Assembly (NCBI GenBank): GCA_037349315.1
Contig: JBAIAC010000033.1
Span: forward strand, 13,224,001 to 13,288,000
Reading direction: 5' to 3'
Length of the DNA stretch: 64,000 nucleotides
DNA from: Chelydra serpentina
Lineage: Eukaryota > Chordata > Testudines > Chelydridae
Positions 57,001 through 64,000 of this stretch are shown here, piece after piece. Position 1 is the stretch's first letter; every line of letters starts with the position of its first letter. The notes beneath the pieces are model-generated. The model was not told the DNA's origin and ran no database searches. It was given only the letters and a program-made list of their open reading frames with translations. Made by a program: the position numbers and the translations under genes.

Positions 57001-58400
57001 GTTGGAGGTGGAGGCTGGGGGGCAGGCAGGAGACAGGGCAGCTCTGAGTGTGCAGGGGAGAGGACAGAGGTGTGTTGGTGTTGGGGTAGCAGTGTGTGTG
57101 TGTGTGTGTTGGAGGTGGTGGCTGGGGAGGGCAGGAGACAGGGCAGCTGTGTGTGTGGAGCGGGGATGACAGCGGTATGTTGGGGTAGCCGTGTATGTGT
57201 GTGTGTGTGTGTTGGAGGTGGTGTCAGGGTGGGGGCAGGAGACAGGGAAGCAGCTGCGTGTGGAGCGGGGATGACAGCGGCATGTTGGGGTAGCAGTGTG
57301 TGTGTGTATTTGTGTGTGTTGGAGGTGGTGGCTGGGGGCGGGCAGGAGGCAGGGCAGCTGTGTGTGTGGGGCAGGGATGACAGCGGTGTGTCTTGGTGGC
57401 TGGGGGGAGGCAGGGGAGCTCTGTATGTGGAGCGGGGATGACAGGGGTGTGTTGGTGCAGCAGTGTGTGTTGGAGGTGGTGGCTGGGGTGGGGGGAGGCA
57501 GGGCAGCTCTGTGTGTGGAGCGAGGATAACAGGGGGGTGTTGGTGTAGCAGTGTGTGTGTGTTGGAGGCGGTGGCTGGGGTGGGGGAAGGCAGGGGAGCT
57601 GTGTGTGTGGAGCGGGGATGACAGGGGTGTGTGTGTGTGTGTGTTGGAGGCGGTGGCTGGGGTGGGGGGAGGCAGGGGAGCTCTGTGTGTGGAGCGGGGA
57701 TGACAGGGGTGTGTGTGTGTTGGAGGTGGTGGCTGGGGTGGGGGGAGGCAGGGGAGCTCTGTGTGTGGAGCGGGGATGACAGGGGTGTGTGTGTGTGTGT
57801 GTGTGTGTTGGAGGTGGTGGCTGGGGTGGGGGGAGGCAGGGCAGCTCTGTGTGTGGAGCGGGGATGACAGGGGTGTGTGTGTGTTGGAGGTGGTGGCTGG
57901 GGTGGGGGGAGGCAGGGGAGCTCTGTGTGTGGAGCGGGGATGACAGGGGTGTGTGTGTGTGTGTGTGTGTTGGAGGTGGTGGCTGGGGTGGGGGGAGGCA
58001 GGGCAGCTCTGTGTGTGGAGCGGGGATGACAGGGGTGTGTTGGTGCAGCAGTGTGTGTGTGTGTTGGAGGTGGTGGCTGGGGTAGGGGCAGGCAGGGCAG
58101 CTCTGTGTGTGGAGCGGGGATGACAGGGGGGTGGTGGGTGGAAGGTGCGCGAGGGCAGCTGTGTGCATATTGGGGGCGGGCAGCGGGTCCCCGGCCGGAA
58201 GCGGTTACGCCGGTTACCCGCCTCTGCCGCGCGGGCCCGCGGGCGGGGAAAGACGGGCTCAGCCCAGCCCCGGGGTCTCGCTCCCCCCGGCCCCGCGCTC
58301 ACCGAGCGGCCAGCAGCCTCTCCTGGCGCCTCAGCATCTCCTGCAGCTCTTGCAGGCTTCGGCCCCGCAGCTCCCCACCTTCCCCTACCGGCGACGACAT
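50900..58400 (-). CDS. POLR2M: POLR2M (Gdown1/GRINL1A), RNA polymerase II subunit M, four coding exons
   Basis: Nuclear protein that binds RNA polymerase II to form Pol II(G), competes with TFIIF and makes the enzyme Mediator-dependent (family knowledge). Coding exons on the minus strand are 58400-58303, 54559-53849, 52518-52296 and 51040-50900. All three introns are GT-AG and the phases join cleanly to 390 residues (human is about 368). Visible features: an N-terminal helical segment [16 protein letters not shown] (residues 15-30), then LPDKGKKI (39-46) in the Pol II-binding region. A long Ser/Glu-rich, poorly conserved middle part follows. Conserved C-terminal blocks are [10 protein letters not shown] (307-316), [10 protein letters not shown] (323-332), [10 protein letters not shown] (348-357) and [10 protein letters not shown] (375-384). 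The last residues (YHSLED) differ from the human acidic tail. The gene is intact, with no stops or frameshifts. In human, MYZAP lies upstream with read-through (GCOM1) transcripts; no MYZAP exon is visible here. Confidence 0.95.
51484..51630. repeat. 147-bp direct repeat, copy 2 (POLR2M intron 3)
   Basis: This is the partner of 50512-50658, from AGTTCTTGTC to GCTGAGCTAT. Sequence outside these limits does not match, so the duplicated unit is sharply bounded. Together the copies bracket the terminal coding exon. Confidence 0.85.
52296..52518 (-). CDS. POLR2M: POLR2M coding exon 3
   Basis: Acceptor CCCTTTTAG; the first base A completes Ala270 (GC|A). It encodes a Ser/Arg-rich stretch ([18 protein letters not shown]) followed by the family signature [20 protein letters not shown] and LLSIEES. 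It ends at a complete codon (TAT GAG) before donor GTATGA. Reading on past the donor meets a TGA at once, which supports the exon boundary. Confidence 0.95.
52690..52880 (-). mobile_element. MIR SINE, minus orientation, POLR2M intron 2
   Basis: Contains CACAACACTTTTACAAGGAA, CCAATGAGGAAAAATTAATT, GACAGGTTAAGTGACTTCCC and GCCACACAGTAAAT in MIR order. This corresponds to the reverse complement of the MIR consensus (…CTTACTAGCTGTGTGACCTTGGGCAAG…). An ancient amniote-wide SINE, heavily diverged. Confidence 0.75.
53849..54559 (-). CDS. POLR2M: POLR2M coding exon 2 (largest)
   Basis: The acceptor TTTCTTATTTGTAG precedes a G that completes Arg33 (CG|G). The exon then encodes [16 protein letters not shown] and a long hydrophilic region ending [20 protein letters not shown]. 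The donor GTAAGT leaves GC of the Ala270 codon. The start (Pol II-binding LPDKGKKI) and end ([12 protein letters not shown]) match the vertebrate POLR2M family; the middle is low-conservation and Ser/Glu/Asn-rich. The 711-bp open frame between consensus splice sites is strong evidence of coding. Confidence 0.95.
55005..55560. repeat. Two degraded MITE-like fragments in POLR2M intron 1
   Basis: 55005-55215 runs from CCCTCATAGTGTATACAC to GTGTAGATCAGACC, with inner imperfect inverted repeats (TTACACTGGCAAAAACC, then TTTTGCTGGTATAG). 55331-55560 includes CTTGTCTACACTACAATTTT. Both resemble the 'gtctacact' palindromic MITE class also seen at 1955-2237. They are diverged and the boundaries are approximate. 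Confidence 0.45.
55726..55840. repeat. Palindromic MITE-like element
   Basis: The left end AAAGCCCTGACCCCACAAAT and the right end AAGATCAGACCCTACT are imperfect inverted copies around a centre reading CCCCATTGACTTTGAATAG. This is the common 'gggcctgatcc...cccattgacttcaatggg' palindromic type of sauropsid genomes (recalled). It is old and carries no gene. Confidence 0.5.
55855..56250 (+). mobile_element. Old CR1-like LINE 3' fragment in POLR2M intron 1
   Basis: Contains GGTCAGGAAGGAATTTTCCT near its start and CAGACCAGATGATCTGGTCA plus TTCTATGATT near its end. This is the order seen in a common sauropsid CR1-type 3' end (recalled). Diverged, with no reading frame. Confidence 0.55.
56520..58138. 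repeat. GT/G-rich minisatellite in POLR2M intron 1
   Basis: Tandem units of a roughly 62-bp core (TTGGAGGTGGTGGCTGGGG, then GGCAGGGCAGCTCTGTGTG and GAGCGGGGATGACAGGG) are joined by (GT)n linkers of variable length. Unit starts in the 3' part are at 57562, 57644, 57720, 57808, 57884, 57970 and 58064, with spacings of 76-94 bp. The 56.5-57.4 kb part is more diverged, with one unit inverted at about 56886-56997. The plus strand is G-rich, so runs of GGGG are on the template strand of POLR2M. The array stops about 160 bp before the exon-1 donor. Long open frames through it are artefacts of the repeat. Confidence 0.95.
58303..58400 (-). CDS. POLR2M: POLR2M coding exon 1
   Basis: Encodes residues 1-32 plus two bases of Arg33. 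The ATG (58400-58398) follows GGCAGC, giving A at -3, a good Kozak context. The exon ends ...GCT CG with donor GTGAGC at 58302-58297. The peptide starts [20 protein letters not shown]. The later part matches the human exon-1 motif SL-EL-EMLKRQERLL, while the very N-terminus is shorter and diverged. It sits in a GC/CpG-rich block. Confidence 0.9.
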
Positions 58401-58640
58401 GCTGCCAGCCGGCCGGGAACAGGCACGTGCCACTGCGGAGGGTTCCCCAGCGCCGGCTCCGCCAGCGGCTTCCGTTGCACACAGGAGGCCGCCATGTTAC
58501 CGGAAGGGACGGGACGGCAGCGGGGTCAGACTTTGTTGAAACGCGGGTGTGCGCGCTGCTGAAGGCACCACCCGTTCCCTGGGCCCTTAGCCTGTCGTCC
58601 CGCCCTTCTCTAGGTCCCGTTCTTCTACCAAGCGCACTGT
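58401..58640 (-). promoter_or_regulatory. POLR2M: POLR2M promoter / 5' UTR, CpG-rich, with YY1, ETS and E-box motifs
   Basis: This is a GC- and CpG-rich block in an otherwise AT-rich window. On the minus strand AACATGGCGGCC (58487-58498) fits the YY1 consensus. It abuts ACCGGAAG (58499-58506), an ETS/GABP-type site, on the plus strand. A second ETS-like core is at about 58470-58475 and an E-box CACGTG at 58424-58429. YY1 plus ETS near the start site without a TATA box is typical of housekeeping promoters. The exact start site is not visible, but is probably between about 58430 and 58520. Confidence 0.65.
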
Positions 58641-61600
58641 AAATCGGGGCATCTGGTCACACTAAGCGCACACCCTCCTCCGGCCGGATGGGCCCCGCCC
58701 CCCCCATTCCTGATGCCTTCAGTTCCGTCACACATCATCACCCCCCCCCCACACACACACACCTGTGTCTTTCCCGCCCCCCATCCTTTCCCACCATGCC
58801 AAACGTGCTCAATCCCCCTCCTCTGCCCCCTAAACCTCCACCCACCTCCCCCCTGCCTGACCAGACACCCCCGCTCCATAAAACCCATGCACCCCCACAC
58901 ATTGTACCCCGTCAGTCCCTTCCCCCCACACAAACCCTAGGCTCCTCGCTCCAGTAAACTTTCCACCCAACCCTTGTAGTGTTTTTCTCTACCATCGACT
59001 AAACTTTGTGGGCCACTGTGTCTTAAAAATAAACGTTGTCACAGATGATGATGGAAGCAAAGCCAGTTATGAATGCAATCCTCAGTCACCTAATTGGATT
59101 CTACCTGTTCAGACCAATGATGCAGCCAGCTCAGGGTCTGCAGTATTTTCTTTACTGAGATCCTGATATCTCATTTTTCAATACAGCAAATCAACGATTA
59201 GATATTCATGCAGTGTTTTAATTCATTAGGGACAAATCCTGTTCATTCCTCCATGACTGCAGAAACGAAGAGGTAGAAGAATCAGTGTGGTGGTTTCACT
59301 GCTCAGAGGGCAGGATCAGGGTGGTTGCTCACGTCTGAATTGTGGGGACTTTTACAAAGTTCCTCCACCTTCCAAATTAGCTCCTGGTAATGGCTGAAAA
59401 AGCAAAAACGATGGGAAAGGACAGCATCTATACCCTGCGTTCAGCACTCTTAACAGGCCGCATGTATCAAGGTGGAAAAGTTCCTTTCGCTCCCCCAACC
59501 TTGGTGCGTCTGCAGTTAGAAAGCAGACCCCTACAGCCAGATAGAAAATGTCATTCCTGAAGCAAGTCATTTTGATAAACAAACAAGAATAATAGAAATT
59601 AGCTGTCTACCACCCCCAAAGCAACATCTATATAATGTTGTCATATTCACTCAATTATTGTGCAATGAGGCAACCCTTGTAAAGTGACTGGTATCAGAGA
59701 ACAGATACCAGGATGAGACTCAAAATGGCAATTTTCAAATAAATCTATATTCCCCTGAAATATTAACACAAGACAACCAGCAAATAGGAGAAATGCACTC
59801 AAGACTACAGGGAGTGGGACTTAAACAGCAGGAACCAGGAAGAGAGGGGTGGGTTAAGAGGAGAAGGAAGGGAATTGAATAAGGATGGTAGGGTGGCGCC
59901 AGTTTCCTATTTCAAGCTGAGCGGTGCAGATGTTTGAAAAGATCTGTGGCTTGTGAACCACAGGTTGCTGACTTCTGCACTAAATAAATCAAGCGACCCA
60001 ATTGAGGCAAAGGGCCCTGAGCCCATCAGAGTTCAACTCAAGATAGATCCCCATGTCACAAAGTCTGCATTCTTGAAAGTGGTCATTATATTCATTGCAA
60101 AAAACACATTTTGTAGAAAGCTGGATGAAAGAAATGGTAGAGAACAGAAACAGATACTTGTGTCTGGTGTTCAACAATCAGTTTACTGAGAAAATAGTGA
60201 GAGTCTAGATTTCTTACTAAAATTGATTATTTGCATATTTCACTGGTAAAAATCTAGCCATTTCCATTTGTTTAAATGGACATTATCTTTTAGCTGACCA
60301 TAGGATCTTATTAGGACTCAAGATTTTTTAATGGTCAGGGATTTCTTAGTAAGGGTAAAGGTGGAGATTACAGGGATTTTTGCAAATTGACATTTTCTAT
60401 TGACTATTTTTAGTTTGGTCACAAATTTACATTTTGAAAACACAGGTTTTTATAAAATGTAGTGACAATGGATACATTTCTACCTTTTTAAAAAATTTGA
60501 AGTAAATAAACATTCCTCTTCACAATGCAAGAGCTAAACCTAGCAACTGAAAAAACCAAAAGTGAAACTGACTCCATTGACTTTCATTCTCCAAACAGAG
60601 AAATGCAAAATCTAAACAAAGAACATAAGACAGTGTCCTTGTTATGTCAAACTTGTTTTAAAATATCTTTGTGCATAATACACAAGGTAAATATAGAACT
60701 TCAGACTCCATTGGTCTGCTTATTTTGTTTTTTTTCTCAACTGGTTGTTATGAGTGCCATGATCTTTATTAAACCCACTCCATCTAGTAGTAATAATAAT
60801 AAAGCCATTAGCTGAATGGTGGTTCCCAGGTGGCAGATTTGGGTCTTTTAAAGTTTATCCCAATAGAGGCCGCTTGGTCCAAGTACTAGTAAAGAGACAC
60901 ATTTCTCAGAGATTGTTAAAACAGTTTTATGAACAGGATGAACTGAAGGCCAATCCCAGAGGGATTGAGGGAGGAAGCATGTTAAAATGACTATCCACCC
61001 CTTTGTTTGCTCAGCTGGAAGGTGAATGGAAAGGCTGAGGGCCAGGGGAAATGAGATTAATCAAGTCGGCAGCTACCCATTGGAAAAAAAAAAAACATGA
61101 TAAGGGTGAGAAAAACCCAACTAAGTGACTATTGAGTGGATTGTATCAGTGCCTACTGCCCCTAGCCCAGATCATCCCCTCCTGCAGAAAATCCTACAGG
61201 AGAAGGAAGAAATCTCAGTTTGCCCCATTTCTTCCTGATCTTTCTGTCAGGAGAGGCAGGTTTTGCCTCTGACAAATAGGCAAGAATACTCCCCCTCTCC
61301 AATTTAGATGATCCCATGGAAGCTGTAATAGGCCAAATGAAGGCTCTATTCCCCTGCATCTGCTCTGAATTCTAGCCCCTCCTCTGGCCAACTCCCAGTA
61401 ACCCTTTAGACCTATAAGCCCCAGTAACCCTTTAGACCTATAAGTGGAACTTTTTTAGCTTACTCTTCACACAGCCAGAGGCAGGATGATGCATATCCCT
61501 CAGCTCACCCGCTCCTGCCCTATCTCTGCCTCTTCTCCTTGTGCAAACCACAGAGAAAGAGGTGGCAATGTCATGGAAAGAGAATGCCCCTTTTTTCTGT

Positions 61601-62432
61601 AGGGGAACAGAGAGGCACACAGAGGGTTCTTTTCATTCACAGGTCTACGTGGGATGATCTACAGCTCTATCACTATTATACATTGAGTTGCTGCTTTGTA
61701 ACTTCAGTTCAATCATTATTACATGTGCAGAAAGGTAATAGCATTTACAATTTATATTTCCAACTCTAAACTGCACCACCGCTGTGCAACAGTAGGAGAA
61801 AAGGTGATGGGAATTACCACCATGAATTATCAGCGATGATGTGCTGGATACAAAACATGTGAGACATCCCTTATGGCTTATATGTCACTTATAAGGACAA
61901 TCACTCAGACTGTGACATTCATCTGTCTTTAGCTATCATCATTAGGAAGTATATGATGCCTGTATTAGGATAAGATTTAGAATTCCCTGTATGGTTTAAG
62001 TATGATCAGCAATTTAGGTGGAGGTCATCAAGTGATCCAGCTATAGAAAAGAATGGGGTGAATATACATTCCTGGTCAAATTTGATCTTGTCACTTATTC
62101 AGCAGAAGCCATTATGAATGCCTAGGCAGTGGAAAGCAAACACAAATGTTCAAAAGGTAGAAGTGGATCTGAAACCTCCCCCTCACCTCTACCCCTACCT
62201 CCCTGCTATGAACTGGCATTCGGAGCAATTGCAGGGAAGAGGAAGGTCATGCATTCTCAGGCCTTGCCAGCTGAGAGTACAGAGAACTATTTTGCAGGAA
62301 GGAAAGCCCCAAAACAGCCCTGTTTCGAAGACAAGTAGATGTCATCAGACAGAACGTGTTCAGCCTAATACAATCTAGGGAATTTGGCCACTTCTTTTTC
62401 TACTGGGGTTCAGAAGTAGCATATTTACATTG
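58641..62432. other. Upstream flank of POLR2M, no exon recognised
   Basis: Near 58640-58664 there is an isolated 'catctggtcacact' piece like the end of the 36244 MITE family. A C/CA-rich stretch follows at 58680-58960, then ordinary AT-rich DNA. 59928-59985 ends GTGGCTTGTGAACCACAGGT…CTGC, resembling a hAT terminus. MYZAP would be expected further on, on the minus strand (human synteny), but no conserved coding stretch or splice-bounded frame is visible. The longest frames are under 100 codons and non-repetitive in neither codon use nor homology that I recognise. Confidence 0.6.
61394..61445. repeat. 26-bp tandem duplication
   Basis: The unit CCCAGTAACCCTTTAGACCT plus ATAAGC is repeated at 61394-61419 and 61420-61445 with little or no divergence. 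Slippage or a recent duplication; no gene. Confidence 0.9.
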
Positions 62433-62440
62433 CACATCAG

Positions 62441-62558
62441 TAGGGTTGCCAAATTTGGTTGGATGGATTCCTGGAGATTTTATCACATGACATTTAATAA
62501 AAGATTAATCTTTAATTCCTGGAAATGCCAGGCCAATCCTGGAGGGTTGGCAATCCTA
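62441..62558. mobile_element. hAT-type MITE (118 bp) with 8-bp target duplication
   Basis: Termini TAGGGTTGCCAA and TTGGCAATCCTA are inverted, flanked by CACATCAG (62433-62440) and CACATCAA (62559-62566), 7/8 matching. The interior GATTAATCTTTAATTCCTGG is typical of an abundant turtle MITE (recalled). Confidence 0.85.
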
Positions 62559-62566
62559 CACATCAA

Positions 62567-64000
62567 TACTATTTTCACATTTTGTCTTGAAGAACATTTT
62601 CTTTGTATTAGAGTATGTTTTGCCTCCACATTAGAGGGGAACATTTCTTCCATTCACCTATTTTCTTGAACACTTTGTTCAGCACTCATATAAGATGCCT
62701 ATTATTTCACAGGATTGGTCCCTTTGTTTCTTATAGTAGTAGACTTTACTCCCCACTTTGGATATTGTCCCAAGAGAGGGTGCTATCTAATAACAGCTGA
62801 CAGAAGGCGATAGTCTGTTTTCTGTCATGTCTGAAGTCAAATGCAATTTATTCCTCAATAGTACGAGAACAGTTGCTATGCAATTCAGTATTATTTGTAT
62901 GGCAAATATCTTGGAACCTACAAGAAGATTCAATTATAAGAAGAGCAGCAGGGAAGAAAATCCACTCTTCTGATAAATAAAATAGAATAAATGAGGTGAC
63001 AGATGAGACAAGGATAGGAGAGAGGAATATTGCTCTTTATATAGTGAGACTAGGCTTTCAAGTAATTAGGCAATGTATCCAAAAGTATATTGTTTGACAT
63101 ATTATATAAGTCACTGGGGACATTCCGATAGAGATAGATGTTTGCATGTGTGAATTTTTAAATACTTCTGGAAGGTACCAGACTGAAGTTCTCTCTCCAC
63201 ACCAAAGGATTTTTTTGGGGGGGGGGTGTGTGTGTGTGTGGAATATATAGGAAAAAGGCCACAGGATTAAAGCTGGTCAACATTTTTCAACTAAAAAGTT
63301 TTATCGAAAAAATGTGGATGCATCAACATTTTTGATTTACCAACTGGGAAGTTCTAAAAAAATAAAAGAAAAAAAATCTTAATTTAAATTGCTATTTCAA
63401 AGCAAAACTAAAAATGTTAAATTTTGACTCAAAATGCCATTGACTTTTGGAAACAAAAATTTCAGTTTTCCATTTTTATTTTTTTTCTGGTATCTCCTTA
63501 AAAATAATTAAAATAGATGTTTCCATCCTTCCCCCCCCCCCCCCCGCCCGCCCGCCCCACACTCTGGTGCTGTGTGCTCCCGCACTGATGATGGTGATAT
63601 CCCCTGCACAGTCTATGGGTTTAGTAAAGGGCCAAATCCTACACTCCTAAGCTTGTACACTTTTTAACCTGCCCATCCACTCATAAAACCCCCCCCAATA
63701 TAAAATCAGGGATTTAACCACCACCCCCCGACAAAAAAACCCAATGGTATAACTCCAGTGATGTCAATGGAGCATCATCCCTGATATAGATGAGAATCTG
63801 TCTTCATCTGCCCTTGATTAGGCAACAGAATGGATTTTTAGAACAGTTTTTTTGCGTTTGTTTTTTGAGGGACAAGGGACCACTATGCCAGTTATTGTGT
63901 ATCAAAAACAAGTCTACCGCTCTCTTTTCTTTAATTAAGAGCCTCCTCTACTTGATACTTAGCTCAAAGAGCAGTTTTCAGTCTTAAGCAAGGGAGTGAT
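62567..64000. other. No gene seen; A/T-rich with simple repeats
   Basis: 63261-63475 has runs of the AAATTTTGAC / AACATTTTTGATT type. These look like a degraded 'aaaatttt' repeat family also hinted at in 21290-21440. 63600-63790 carries palindrome-class remnants (GTATAACTCCAGTGATGTCA, TCAATGGAGCATCATCCC). No supported coding region. Confidence 0.5.
63200..63242. repeat. G-run and GT microsatellite
   Basis: (T)n(G)n followed by (GT)n, then GGAATATATAGG. Simple sequence. A matching poly-C run lies at about 63531-63545. Confidence 0.85.

Noticed and set aside
56578..58482. 634-codon and 314-codon open frames on the minus strand rich in P, T and H
   Set aside because: They run straight through the GT/G-rich minisatellite and are in a different frame from the real POLR2M exon 1. 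The peptide is a direct translation of the tandem repeat and has no family.
58641..64000. Possible MYZAP 3' exons upstream of POLR2M
   Set aside because: Synteny makes them plausible, but no minus-strand frame shows MYZAP-like coiled-coil sequence with splice sites in this interval.

Overview
The window looks like a stretch of a reptile nuclear genome, most likely a turtle. It is AT-rich and gene-poor, with spliced exons. It carries CR1, L2 and MIR debris, many short hAT-type and palindromic MITEs, and Penelope-like tails of kinds I associate with turtle and crocodilian genomes. The species cannot be fixed from this sequence.

Only one protein-coding gene can be supported. POLR2M (Gdown1/GRINL1A), the RNA polymerase II subunit M that antagonises TFIIF, lies on the minus strand from its ATG at 58400 to its stop at 50900. 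Four coding exons join in frame through canonical GT-AG sites and give a 390-residue product. A GC/CpG-rich promoter with YY1, ETS and E-box motifs lies just upstream of the ATG. Intron 1 carries a 1.6-kb (GT)n-containing minisatellite that ends about 160 bp from the first splice donor. A 147-bp direct repeat flanks the last coding exon.

Positions 1-50 kb are read as intergenic DNA downstream of POLR2M. In human the next gene on this side is ALDH1A2, but none of its exons is visible here. The DNA is a mosaic of mobile elements. They include hAT-like MITEs with 8-bp target duplications (3206-3341, 8825-9041, 11599-11847, 20069-20604, 36244-36366, 44196-44940), a Harbinger-like MITE (1955-2237) and several palindromic MITEs. 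CR1 copies of different ages lie at 9610-9890, 19668-19936 and 41945-42265. There are also L2 and MIR relics and two Penelope-like 3' ends (12335-12800 and 46505-46911). Both Penelope-like copies keep GIY-YIG-type C-terminal coding traces and hammerhead-like cores.

Positions 58.6-64 kb lie upstream of POLR2M. MYZAP would be expected beyond on the minus strand, but no exon is recognised. The stretch holds simple repeats, one further hAT MITE (62441-62558) and otherwise unremarkable sequence. No CRISPR array, rRNA, functional tRNA or novel multi-gene system was found. The most interesting observations concern transposon structure and the architecture of the POLR2M locus.
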